In this document: one piece after another, positions 28,043 through 36,818 of the stretch
How the letters are laid out: each line of letters begins with the position of its first letter
How positions within the stretch are numbered: position 1 is the first letter of the stretch
DNA from: Comamonadaceae bacterium
GTDB lineage: Bacteria; Pseudomonadota; Gammaproteobacteria; Burkholderiales; Burkholderiaceae_C
Reading direction: 5' to 3'
Assembly: GCA_947448735.1 (NCBI GenBank)
Contig: CANFOS010000010.1
Coordinates: 1 to 64,000 of the forward strand
Length of the DNA stretch: 64,000 nt
The notes under the pieces: generated by a model
What the model saw: only the letters and a program-made list of their open reading frames with translations
Databases searched by the model: none
What the model was told of the DNA's origin: nothing
Program-made: the position numbers and the translations under genes

Positions 28043-28076
28043 CGCGATGCAGCAGTTTGCGGCATCGCGTTTTTTA
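28043..28076 (+). terminator. Rho-independent terminator after the fasciclin gene
   Basis: Stem CGCGATGC / GCATCGCG with an 11-base loop, followed by TTTTTTATT. It starts about 20 bases after the stop codon. Confidence 0.85.
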
Positions 28077-28144
28077 TTGCGACGCCCTCTTTGCAAGCTG
28101 CACGGCGGCACTTGACGCACACTTTCAACTGGAGGCATAAAGCC

Positions 28145-29317
28145 ATGACAGGTCCAACATCCGTCGCGACGCGCCGACGATGGCTGTGCGGCACAAGCCT
28201 GATGGCTGCGGCAGTAGCCGTGCCAAGCATCGCGCAGACTGCCAAGTCGTTGGCGCTAAAAAATCCTGTGGTGGCGCAAATCGTCGACGTGTCGCAATAG
28301 CAGCAGGACGTCTCAAAAGACTTCCTGATTGGTTCGCGTGCAGCCTGGCAGGACATCAATCTGCGTGGCGGCATACGGGGCAAGCAGATCCAGCACTTGA
28401 CGCTCGAAACCGACGGCACCCCGAACAGTGTCCGGGCAGCGCTCGACAGTATCAAAAACAATCCCTTGTGCGTGGCGCTTTCTGGCAGTGCTGGAGATGC
28501 GTTAGCCACACAGGTGGTGACACAAGCACGGCAAAGTGGCCTCAATATCGCGCACGCAGCGCCGTGGCTGCAAAACTCAAGCCTTGAACTGGACAACAAC
28601 ACCTTTGCGATATTTGCTGCCCGTCAGGAGCAAATCACCTACGCCCTGAAAACCTTGTCTGTCATGGGTCTGAACGAGCTGGGAGTCATTTTCGGCTCGG
28701 CACGTGACCAGAATTTGTACGCTACTGAAGTCGAACGGATTGCAGCGAGCATGCAATTGAAGCTGCAAGCTTTTCATGCAGGCGTCGAATTGAGATTGCT
28801 GGGTCAAAAAATGACGCCACGCACGCCCGCCGTGCTGCTGTTTGTCGGCGGTACGCCCGAGTTGGCAGAATTTACGCAAGGGCTTGATCAACAGTCACGC
28901 CAGCGCTACATCGTTGCCTTGGCAGATGTCAATCTTCAGACCATGCTGCAGATGGGCGCAGCACGTCACACGCCGATCATTGCAACCCAGCCGGTACCGG
29001 TCGTGAGTTCCAGTACACCTGTGGTGCGCAGCTACCGCGAAACCCTGGCGCGCCTGTTTGATGAACCCCCCACGTCTTTGAGTCTGGCGGGCTTTATTGC
29101 CGCGCGTTACACCTTTGAGGTGCTCAGCGAAGTGGCGGCTGCATTGACGCGCCAAAGCGCGCTGGCAGCGTTTCAAAAACGCAGCCCCATGGATATTGGT
29201 GGCTTCAGGATCAGTTTTAATCAGCAGCGCCGCAGCAGCACCTACGTGACCCAGACCATGATGACCCTTGATGGACGACTGATTGGTCAGCGCCAGAACC
29301 ATGAGATGGCCGCTTGA
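28145..29317 (+). pseudogene. ABC-type substrate-binding protein gene interrupted by an in-frame TAG
   Basis: From the ATG at 28145 (GGAGG upstream) the frame encodes a signal peptide (RRRWLCGTSLMAAAVAVPSIAQ) and about 50 residues. It then meets TAG at 28298-28300 inside CAATAGCAGCAG and continues in the same frame, uninterrupted, to 29317. The 339-residue remainder looks like a type 1 periplasmic binding protein (leucine/branched-chain receptor class): GLNELGVIFGS, VLLFVGGTPELAEF, LSLAGFIAARYTFEVL. A single CAG-to-TAG change explains the break. It is either a recent pseudogene, a sequencing error, or read through. It sits directly before ppx. Confidence 0.8.
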
Positions 29318-29356
29318 ATGCTATGCTGAGCGGATTCATAGAAAACAAATTCAGCC

Positions 29357-30856
29357 ATGCAAAATGGAACGCTATTGGCGGCTGTGGACTTAGGATCCAA
29401 CAGCTTTCGCCTCGAGATTGGTCGCTTTGACCAGGGCCATATCAACCGAACCGAATACCTCAAGGAAACCGTCCGTCAGGGCAACGGCCTGGACGCTGAC
29501 CGCAACCTGACCCTGGAGGCCATGCAGCGCGGCTGGGACTGTCTGGCACGATTTGGTGAGCGGCTGGCCGGCTTTAAAAAAAGCCAGGTCAGGGCAGTCG
29601 CCACCCAAACGCTTCGCGAAGCCCGTAACCGTCATGAGTTTTTAGACAGAGCGCACAACATTCTGGGCTTTCCTATCGACGTGATCCCAGGGCGTGAAGA
29701 GGCCCGGCTGATTTATCAGGGCGTGGCGCACATGCTGCCCCAGTCCGATGAACGCCGTCTGGTCGTGGACATTGGCGGTAGGTCGACAGAAATGATTGTC
29801 GGCAAGGGTCTGGACGCGCTTGACATGGAGTCTTACAGGGTGGGCAGCGTAGCCTGGTCGATGAAGTATTTTGCGGACGGGCAGTTCAGCCTGCGTGCTT
29901 TCAAGGCGGCCGAAGTCGCTGCCAAAGCCGTACTCGACCAAGCCGTCAATACTTACGAGGCGGGCTCGTGGGACGTGGCCTATGGTTCGTCTGGCACGAT
30001 TGGCGCTGTCAGTGATGTCTTGACCGCGGGCGGCTGGCCAGCCGGCATTGTCAGTCAGGCCGGACTCGACTGGCTGCTGGACCGACTGGTGAAAGCTCAA
30101 GGCGCTGACCGCCTGAAAATCGACGGTATGAAAGAAGACCGCCGCGCCGTGATTGGTGGCGGGGTGAGCGTCCTGCGCGCGGTGTTTGACCTGCTGAGGA
30201 TCGAGCAGATGCAGGCAGCACAAGGCGCACTGCGGCACGGCGTACTGTACGACCTGATAGACCGCGAACAGGTCCAAACCGATTTGCGTTCGATCAGCGT
30301 CGCACGTCTTGCGGCACGATTTGATGTCGATGCAGCTCAGGCTGGCCGTGTCAGCAAAGTGGCGCAGCATCTTTTTTTAAAGACCAGCCCGGACGTGTCG
30401 GTGCCCGATACAGAACGCCGCCTGCGAAAATTGCAGTGGGCCGCACAACTGCATGAGATCGGCAGCCGCATTTCACACAGCGATTACCACAAGCACGGCG
30501 CCTATATTCTGGACAACGCCGATGCGCCCGGCTTTGCACAACCCGAGCTGCACCGCCTGAGCCTGCTGGTACTGGGCCACCGGGGCAAGCTGCGCAAACT
30601 GGAGGTTGATTTTGAAGACGCCCTTTTTGTTCAGCAACTGATGTGTCTGAGAATTGCTGTCATTTTGTGCCACGCCAGGCGAGAACCCGACATCAGGGGA
30701 CTTCAGTTTAGGGTCAGTGACACCGCTGAAAAAACCTTTTTGCTAACCTGCCGTCTTGGCTGGTCTGACGGATTTCCCCAGTCGGTGCATTTGTTGAAAG
30801 AAGAAGTGCTGGCCTGGCAAAAAACGCCCTGGACGCTGACCTTTGCCAGCAGCTAA
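29357..30856 (+). CDS. ppx: Exopolyphosphatase (Ppx/GppA family)
   Basis: 499 residues. The sugar-kinase/Hsp70-type ATPase fold is visible as AAVDLGSNSFRLEIGRF at the start, GREEARLIYQGVAH and VVDIGGRSTEMIVG. The C-terminal HD-like domain includes QLHEIGSRISHSDYHKHGAYIL. It degrades polyphosphate from its ends, opposing Ppk. It converges on sixA with only 16 bases between, without a visible terminator. Confidence 0.95.
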   Translation: MQNGTLLAAVDLGSNSFRLEIGRFDQGHINRTEYLKETVRQGNGLDADRNLTLEAMQRGWDCLARFGERLAGFKKSQVRAVATQTLREARNRHEFLDRAHNILGFPIDVIPGREEARLIYQGVAHMLPQSDERRLVVDIGGRSTEMIVGKGLDALDMESYRVGSVAWSMKYFADGQFSLRAFKAAEVAAKAVLDQAVNTYEAGSWDVAYGSSGTIGAVSDVLTAGGWPAGIVSQAGLDWLLDRLVKAQGADRLKIDGMKEDRRAVIGGGVSVLRAVFDLLRIEQMQAAQGALRHGVLYDLIDREQVQTDLRSISVARLAARFDVDAAQAGRVSKVAQHLFLKTSPDVSVPDTERRLRKLQWAAQLHEIGSRISHSDYHKHGAYILDNADAPGFAQPELHRLSLLVLGHRGKLRKLEVDFEDALFVQQLMCLRIAVILCHARREPDIRGLQFRVSDTAEKTFLLTCRLGWSDGFPQSVHLLKEEVLAWQKTPWTLTFASS

Positions 30857-30872
30857 ACGCCAAGACCCACAA

Positions 30873-31346
30873 CTAAAGCAATTCTGGTGATTGCACGGTC
30901 ACGATCACCGTCTGACTCTGGCCGTCGCGTTCCCGGTTGCGCAGCCACCATAGCGCGCCCTTTTTAACCGCACATTGGGCCTCTTTCATCCCCAGCAGTT
31001 GCGCAATGGTTTGCCCCAGAACCGGCTGATGACCAACGACCAGAACTGGGTATTTGTGGGCGGGCCATTGCACCAGTTCTAGCAGTTGTTCGGCCTTGGC
31101 GTCGGGTGCCAGCTCTGGCCGCACTTTGTACTTGCGTCCCAGTGCCAGAGCCGTTTGCTCACAGCGGCGGGCCGGACTGACCCAGATGCGTGCCCCTTCC
31201 GGCAACTGCCTGTCCAGCCAAGCGGCCATGCGCAACGCCTGTTTTTCTCCACGCTGGGTCAGGGAACGATTCAGATCAAGCGGGGTTTTCGTCTCATCGA
31301 CCAAGCCGTCCTCAGCTTCTGCATGGCGCCACAAAATCAGGTCCAC
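30873..31346 (-). CDS. sixA: SixA-type phosphohistidine phosphatase
   Basis: 157 residues from a GTG at 31346. The histidine phosphatase motif is LILWRHAEAED and the second histidine is in VLVVGHQPVLG. SixA removes phosphate from histidine residues of phosphotransfer or PTS proteins. It lies 18 bases downstream of ppk on the same strand, so it is probably co-transcribed; a link to phosphate or polyphosphate signalling is suggested only by position. Confidence 0.88.
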   Translation of the reverse strand: MDLILWRHAEAEDGLVDETKTPLDLNRSLTQRGEKQALRMAAWLDRQLPEGARIWVSPARRCEQTALALGRKYKVRPELAPDAKAEQLLELVQWPAHKYPVLVVGHQPVLGQTIAQLLGMKEAQCAVKKGALWWLRNRERDGQSQTVIVTVQSPELL

Positions 31347-31364
31347 AGCTTCGGCTCCCCGGCA

Positions 31365-33479
31365 TTATTTTTTACGCCGTTCGGGCAAGGCGTAGCGTGC
31401 CACCAGTGCAGCCTGTGCGCCATGGCCATGGCCAGGCTGGCCCGCATTGACGCGAGTGTATTGCCCGCTACTTTGCAATTCCCAGGCGTCCACACCGTCA
31501 TGCAGATACGCCACCAGACACTCGTCAATGATGCGCTGTCGAATTTTGACGTCTGTCACAGGCCAGGCCAGCTCGATGCGCCGCAGCATGTTGCGATTCA
31601 TCCAGTCGGCGCTGGACAAATACACCTCTTCAACCGCTTCACAGCGGAAGTAAAACACCCGCGAATGCTCCAGAAAGCGGCCAATGATGGACCGCACGCG
31701 AATGTTATCTGTCATGCCCGGCACCTGCGCAGGGAGCATGCAGGCGCCACGCACAATCAGGTCAATCTTCACGCCGCTCTGCCCCGCCCTGACGAGCGCC
31801 AGCATCAAGTCTTCGTCGGTCAGCGCGTTCATTTTGGCAACAATACGGGTGGCCTTGCCCTTCAAGGCGGCCGCTCCCAAAGCATCAATTTTCTCGATCA
31901 GTTTGCGCTGCAACTGAAAAGGTGCCATCAACAGGTGGTGCAACTTGGGTAGCCTGCTTTGACTGGCCAGGTGCACAAACACGTTGTCCATATCCAGTGT
32001 GAGTTGCGGCTCGCAGCTCAGATAACTCACATCGGTGTACAGGCGTGCCGTGCGCGGGTTGTAGTTACCGGTCGACAAGTGTCCGTAGCGCACCAGGTGG
32101 CGGCCTTCACGCCGTGTAACGAGCAGCATTTTGGCGTGGGTTTTTAAACCCACCACGCCGTAAACCACCTGCGCGCCTATCGACTCCAGCATTTCCGCCC
32201 AGTTGATGTTGGCTTCTTCATCAAAGCGCGCTTTGAGTTCCACCACCACCGTCACTTCCTTGCCTCGCCGCACCGCCTCGCGCAGCAGCAGCATCAACTC
32301 TGAATCAGAGCCTGTGCGATAGATGGTTTGCTTGATCGCCAGGACCGCGGGGTCATTGACGGCCTCACGTAAAAAGTCGAGCACGCCATCAAAACTTTCA
32401 AACGGCTGATGGATCGACACATCGCCCTGCTTGAGGCGTTCAAAAAACGACTGTCCCTGGACCAACTGCGTGGGATAGCTGGGCTTGTGAGCAGGAAACA
32501 GCAGCCTGGGCTCGTCGACCAAATCAACAATCTGTGTCAAACGCACCAAATTCACTGGGCCATGCACGCGGTACAGGGCCAGCTCCGGCAGGTTGAACTG
32601 CCTGAGCAAAAAAGACGACAAATAATCAGAGCAGTCCGCCGACACTTCCAGTCGCACCGCTTGGCCATAGTGGCGCTGCTCCAGTCCCTGGCGCAAGGCA
32701 GTGCGCAGGTTTTGCACATCGTCCTCATCGACTGCCAGGTCGGAATGGCGGGTCACGCGAAACTGTGAAAATTGCCCCACGTCCCTGCCAGGGAACAGGT
32801 CGGCAAGGTGGGAACGAATCACACTGGACAGCGATACAAACAGCATGCCCTTGTTGATGCTTTTACTGCTTTTATCCGGCATGTGAATAAAGCGCGGCAA
32901 CACCCGCGGCACTTTCACAATGGCGATCTCGTTTTCTCGGCCAAATGCATCGTGGCCGCTGAGACGCACGATAAAGTTCAAAGACTTGTTGGCCACCTGC
33001 GGGAACGGGTGTGATGGGTCCAGCCCAACGGGTATCAGCAGTGGCCGTACTTCACGTTCAAAGTAGGATTTGACCCATCTGCGCTGGTCAGCATTGCGTT
33101 CACCATGCGAGACGATGCGGATACCTTGCTTTTCGAACTCAGGCAAAAGGTTGTCGTTGTACAGCGCGTACTGACGCGCCACCATGTCATGTGCCAGCAC
33201 AGACAGCGCCTCAAATGACTCGACCGTGTACAGCCCTTTTTGTTCGCTGGTTTGTGCGGCCGTCAGGTGGGGTGCTGCACGCACCTCAAAGAATTCATCC
33301 AGGTTGGACGACACAATGCACAAATAGCGCAACCGTTCCAGCAAAGGCACGTCAGCACGCCGAGCCCAGTCCAGCACCCGCTCGTTAAAAGCCAGGATGC
33401 TGTGGTCGCGGTCCAGAAACTGAACCGGTTTGGCTGCGGGCTGTTTTGGCAAAGTGGAGGTTGTGGTCAAGGAAGTCAA
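31365..33479 (-). CDS. ppk1: Polyphosphate kinase 1
   Basis: 704 residues, typical length. It begins from a TTG at 33479; the exact start is uncertain, but FLDRDHSILAFNERVLDWA is the conserved N-domain opening. The autophosphorylated histidine lies in VRYGHLSTGNYNPRTARLYTD; other Ppk motifs are ALKARFDEEANINWAE and RRIELAWPV. It makes polyphosphate from ATP at the membrane. No Pho box is visible upstream. Confidence 0.96.
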   Translation of the reverse strand: MTSLTTTSTLPKQPAAKPVQFLDRDHSILAFNERVLDWARRADVPLLERLRYLCIVSSNLDEFFEVRAAPHLTAAQTSEQKGLYTVESFEALSVLAHDMVARQYALYNDNLLPEFEKQGIRIVSHGERNADQRRWVKSYFEREVRPLLIPVGLDPSHPFPQVANKSLNFIVRLSGHDAFGRENEIAIVKVPRVLPRFIHMPDKSSKSINKGMLFVSLSSVIRSHLADLFPGRDVGQFSQFRVTRHSDLAVDEDDVQNLRTALRQGLEQRHYGQAVRLEVSADCSDYLSSFLLRQFNLPELALYRVHGPVNLVRLTQIVDLVDEPRLLFPAHKPSYPTQLVQGQSFFERLKQGDVSIHQPFESFDGVLDFLREAVNDPAVLAIKQTIYRTGSDSELMLLLREAVRRGKEVTVVVELKARFDEEANINWAEMLESIGAQVVYGVVGLKTHAKMLLVTRREGRHLVRYGHLSTGNYNPRTARLYTDVSYLSCEPQLTLDMDNVFVHLASQSRLPKLHHLLMAPFQLQRKLIEKIDALGAAALKGKATRIVAKMNALTDEDLMLALVRAGQSGVKIDLIVRGACMLPAQVPGMTDNIRVRSIIGRFLEHSRVFYFRCEAVEEVYLSSADWMNRNMLRRIELAWPVTDVKIRQRIIDECLVAYLHDGVDAWELQSSGQYTRVNAGQPGHGHGAQAALVARYALPERRKK

Positions 33480-33524
33480 GGCGTGTGCAGTTGTCGTGAA
33501 TGGTGTGGGGTTACACGTCAGTGT

Positions 33525-34625
33525 TTACAAGTTTGATGACAGTGGTGTGACAGCCGCACCGGCTGGCCCCATGTTACTTGCCTTGTGAGGCTGGGCGTTG
33601 ACCAGAAACCCTTCAAACAACTGAGCTGCTTGCGACCAGCTGAAGTCAAGCGCACGCAAGCGGGCTTCGTGGCGCGGTACGGCCAGCGCCTGATAACAAG
33701 CCTGCTGCAAGTCAGCATGCATAACACCGCCCTCATGCACGCCATCGTCCGTTCCACCAGCCTTGCACAGCACCTCCAGCGGCCCGTCAACCGGGTAGGC
33801 CGCTACCGGTGTGCCGGTGGCCATCGCCTCCAGCATCACCAGGCCAAAGGTTTCAGACCGGCTGGGAAACACAAACACATCGGCGGCTGAATAGACTCTG
33901 GCCAGCTCTTGGCGGGGCAGCACGCCCATCCAGCGCACCTGCGGGTAGCGCTGCTTGAGCGATGCCTGCAGCGGCCCCACGCCGCAGACCACCTTGGTGC
34001 CCGGTATGTCGAGGTTCAAAAAGGCATCAATGTTTTTTTCATACGACACACGGCCCACAAACAACGACACAGGCCGCACCAGTGTGCCCATCGGTGGGTA
34101 CGACATGGGTTGGGGCTGGTAGGCAAAGAGGTCGGTGTCAACACCGTGCGTCCATCCCCGCAGGTTTTTAAAGCCGCGCTGGGACAGCATGCGCAGAACA
34201 CCGTTGGTGGGCACCATCACAGCCGCGGAGGGCTTGTGAAAGTACCTGAACAGCGCATAGCCCCATGACAATGGAATCTTCAGTGCGGCCTGCAAAATTT
34301 CAGGAAACTTGGTGTGAAATGCGGTGGTGAACCTGAGCGCTCGTTTGGTGCAGTAGCGGCGCGCAGCCCAGCCCAGCGGCCCCTCGGTGGCAATATGAAT
34401 CGCCTCGGGTGCGAACGCGTCAAGCTTTTCTGTCAGCACCCGTTTGGGTGACACAGCCAGGTCAATGCCCGCGTAGCCAGGGCAGGGCCGGGTTTTGAAC
34501 AGGCCGGGGTGTATCACGTCAACGTTGTGGCCCAGCGCCTCCAGTTCGCGCACCAGTTCAACCAGTGTGGTGACGACGCCATTGACCTGAGGCAGCCATG
34601 CGTCGGTGATGAGTGCAATTTTCAT
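33525..34625 (-). CDS. GT4 family glycosyltransferase (GT1-like mannosyl/glucosyl type)
   Basis: 366 residues from the ATG at 34625; the longer frame to 34871 is not supported. It opens KIALITDAWLPQVNGVVTTL, the acceptor-side domain of GT4 enzymes, and has the donor-binding EX7E motif in SETFGLVMLEAMATGTPV. Related proteins include alpha-mannosyltransferases that glycosylate lipids. It is the last gene of a three-gene operon with a metallophosphoesterase and an acyltransferase, suggesting a role in envelope lipid or glycolipid synthesis. Confidence 0.88.
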   Translation of the reverse strand: MKIALITDAWLPQVNGVVTTLVELVRELEALGHNVDVIHPGLFKTRPCPGYAGIDLAVSPKRVLTEKLDAFAPEAIHIATEGPLGWAARRYCTKRALRFTTAFHTKFPEILQAALKIPLSWGYALFRYFHKPSAAVMVPTNGVLRMLSQRGFKNLRGWTHGVDTDLFAYQPQPMSYPPMGTLVRPVSLFVGRVSYEKNIDAFLNLDIPGTKVVCGVGPLQASLKQRYPQVRWMGVLPRQELARVYSAADVFVFPSRSETFGLVMLEAMATGTPVAAYPVDGPLEVLCKAGGTDDGVHEGGVMHADLQQACYQALAVPRHEARLRALDFSWSQAAQLFEGFLVNAQPHKASNMGPAGAAVTPLSSNL

Positions 34626-34650
34626 GTGTATTGAGTTCAGTGATGTGCCA

Positions 34651-35520
34651 TCAAGCGGTAGCAGTGTTGCCCACTTGTGCACGGCCTTGGGTTTCAGGCG
34701 ACGGGGCCCAGTGCAGCAGTTCCAGCGTGCCGTCAAAGTGTTCAACCAGAGCGGTTCGGCTTTCCACCCAGTCGCCATCGTTGCAATACAGCACACCGTC
34801 AATGTCGCGCATCTCGGCGCGATGGATATGCCCGCACACCACGCCCTGGTGACCGCGCCGGCGTGCCTCATTAGCCACGGCCACCTCGAAATCAGTCACG
34901 TAGTTAAGTGCGGTTTTGACCTTTTGCTTCAGGTACGCCGACAGTGACCAATATGGCAAGCCCAGACGGGCGCGCAAGCTGTTCAGGTAGCGATTCAATT
35001 TGAGCGTGAATTCATACAGGTTGTCGCCCACGATGGCCAGCCACTTGGCGCATTGCACCACCGCATCGAAGTAGTCACCATGAATAACCCACAACTGGCG
35101 CCCGTCAGCGGTGGTGTGTACCGCCTCCTCCATGACCTCGATGTCGCCAAAACGCAGGCCGATAAATTCACGTGCAAACTCATCATGGTTGCCTGGAATG
35201 AACACCACACGGCAGCCCTTGCGTGCACGCTTGAGCAGCTTTTGCACCACGTCGTTGTGCGCCTGGGGCCAATACCATTTGCGGCGCAATTGCCAGCCGT
35301 CAATGATATCGCCGACCAGGTACAGGTTGTCGCTGGGGTGGGCTTTTAAAAAATCCAGCAGCGCGTCGGCCTGGCAGCCTGGCGTGCCCAGATGCAGATC
35401 AGAGATGAAAACCGTGCGATAACGTTTGCGCAGCGAATCATCATCGTTATCAGACGGCTCCTGAGCAGCTGCGCCTGATGCACTGCCCATAAAACCCAAG
35501 GCGTCAAACCTCGTACGCAT
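34651..35520 (-). CDS. LpxH-like calcineurin-type metallophosphoesterase
   Basis: 289 residues from the ATG at 35520, which overlaps the upstream stop (TGATG). Metal-binding motifs in order: SDLHLG, GDIIDGW, GNHDEF, VIHGDYFD and CGHIHR. This is the UDP-2,3-diacylglucosamine pyrophosphatase type. It is longer than E. coli LpxH (about 240), with an extra Asp-rich N-terminal tail, and its neighbours are not lipid A genes, so it may be a paralogue acting on another nucleotide-linked lipid. Confidence 0.85.
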   Translation of the reverse strand: MRTRFDALGFMGSASGAAAQEPSDNDDDSLRKRYRTVFISDLHLGTPGCQADALLDFLKAHPSDNLYLVGDIIDGWQLRRKWYWPQAHNDVVQKLLKRARKGCRVVFIPGNHDEFAREFIGLRFGDIEVMEEAVHTTADGRQLWVIHGDYFDAVVQCAKWLAIVGDNLYEFTLKLNRYLNSLRARLGLPYWSLSAYLKQKVKTALNYVTDFEVAVANEARRRGHQGVVCGHIHRAEMRDIDGVLYCNDGDWVESRTALVEHFDGTLELLHWAPSPETQGRAQVGNTATA

Positions 35521-36392
35521 CACACAAGCGCAGGTTTGCGGGCAGGTTGCGCCGTGAAGTGCTTCAGATAGCGTGGCGGCAGATCGGCAATGCGCATCAT
35601 CATCGGCAGGTCAGCAGAATTAAAGTCAGGGTCCCAGGCCGGCGCACCCAGCACCTTGGCACCCAAGCGCAAGTAGCCGCGAATCAGCGCGGGCGGCTCA
35701 ATGTTCAGTGAGCCATCAAGCTTGTCAACCGGTAGCGCCAGGCGCGGGGTGACGTGATAGTCAATCGGCGCCAAATGCGTCTGCCTGACCTGCCGCCAAA
35801 TGCTGGCCGCCGCCTGGCCGCTGTTCGCGCCAGGCGTTTGCATCGGGATGCTGGCGCAGCCAATCATCGTGTCCAGCTGGTTGCGCGCCATAAATTCAGC
35901 CAGCGCACCCCACAGCGCCAGGATGACGCCACCCGAGCGGTGGTCTGCATGCACGCAGCTGCGGCCCAGCTCAACCATGCGCTCACGCAGGCTGCGCAAG
36001 CGCGTCAAGTCGAACTCGGTGTCACTGTAGGTGCTGCCCGCACGCTTGGCCTGGGTAGGTGTCAGCACGCGGTAGGTGCCAATCACATCACCACTGGCCT
36101 CGTCACGAACCAGCAGGTGCTCGCAGTAGTCGTCGAACAGGTCAATATCATGGCCGGGCACGGTCACGGGCAATGTGGCACCCATTTCAAGCGCAAAAAC
36201 CTGGTACCTCAGGCGCTGCGCCGCCCGGACCTCGTCTTGATGCCGGGCCCAGCTGACCGAGATTTTGCCCACGGCAGGCCTTTGAACAACATCGGAAACG
36301 ACAGTTTGACCGCTTGGACAAAGTGACCCCCGGATAACTTGTGGCATCGCCACGGGGGACAGGGCAAAGGTGGGGTTGGGCAGTTCTTTCAT
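35520..36392 (-). CDS. GNAT-fold N-acyltransferase (OlsB/hemolysin-like)
   Basis: 290 residues. The core RAAQRLRYQVFALEMGA, DLFDDYCEHLLVRDEASGDVIGTYRVL and VELGRSCVHADHRSGGVI matches the autoinducer-synthase/OlsB-like acyltransferases, which use acyl-ACP to N-acylate ornithine or similar. It is the first gene of a coupled operon with the metallophosphoesterase and GT4 genes, so an ornithine- or amino-lipid that is later glycosylated is a reasonable hypothesis. It starts about 50 bases downstream of a terminator-like hairpin. Confidence 0.82.
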   Translation of the reverse strand: MKELPNPTFALSPVAMPQVIRGSLCPSGQTVVSDVVQRPAVGKISVSWARHQDEVRAAQRLRYQVFALEMGATLPVTVPGHDIDLFDDYCEHLLVRDEASGDVIGTYRVLTPTQAKRAGSTYSDTEFDLTRLRSLRERMVELGRSCVHADHRSGGVILALWGALAEFMARNQLDTMIGCASIPMQTPGANSGQAAASIWRQVRQTHLAPIDYHVTPRLALPVDKLDGSLNIEPPALIRGYLRLGAKVLGAPAWDPDFNSADLPMMMRIADLPPRYLKHFTAQPARKPALV

Positions 36393-36443
36393 CGCGGGCT
36401 CCTTGGGTTTATCGCTGTCGGTTCACTGTTCAAAATTTGCTGT

Positions 36444-36466
36444 AAAAAAGCCCCGGGGTCGGGGCT
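36444..36466 (-). terminator. Rho-independent terminator (minus strand)
   Basis: On the minus strand AGCCCCG / CGGGGCT with a four-base ACCC loop, followed by six T. It lies between a possible 60-residue gene (ending at 36479) and the acyltransferase start at 36392. It is either the terminator of the small gene or an attenuator for the acyltransferase operon. Confidence 0.8.
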
Positions 36467-36478
36467 GCTGATAGGGGG

Positions 36479-36661
36479 TCATTTGCCAACGCTCGGAAGC
36501 ATGGGGCGAATGCTTTGAAGTCCCTCCAGCCAGGGCCTGGCTCCCGGCTGGAAACGCAACCCCCCCGGGCTGCTGGCCAGTGCCTTGGCGGTGCAGCGCA
36601 AAATGCGCAGGCACTGCTGGTTGAAACTCAGGCTTGGTGTGGGTTGTTCAGCTTTTTGCAT
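36479..36661 (-). CDS. Possible small protein (60 residues) of unknown function
   Basis: The frame starts at an ATG at 36661 without a strong ribosome-binding site and ends 13 bases before a good minus-strand terminator, the main argument that it is real. The product is basic, with no signal peptide or membrane helix (RILRCTAKALASSPGGLRFQ in the middle, two cysteines absent from any motif). I do not recognise it. The rest of the 36393-36818 interval holds only the terminator and no other gene I can support. Confidence 0.4.
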   Translation of the reverse strand: MQKAEQPTPSLSFNQQCLRILRCTAKALASSPGGLRFQPGARPWLEGLQSIRPMLPSVGK

Positions 36662-36818
36662 ACATGGATTGTGAGAGTCCAGGGTGACGTGCTTGTGTCA
36701 GTTAAGTGGCAGTTGCGTGACAGGACAAGGCCGCGATGCGCTCGGCTTGCCCGCATGGACTGGCCGTGAATGCGCAGCGCGCCCTGCAAGCCAGCCGCCG
36801 CTCTGGCAACATCCTGAC

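Noticed and set aside
36684-36818. Upstream extension of the DCC-COQ7 protein
   Set aside because: The 45 extra residues do not resemble the DUF393 N-terminus, and the ATG at 36819 gives the normal start.
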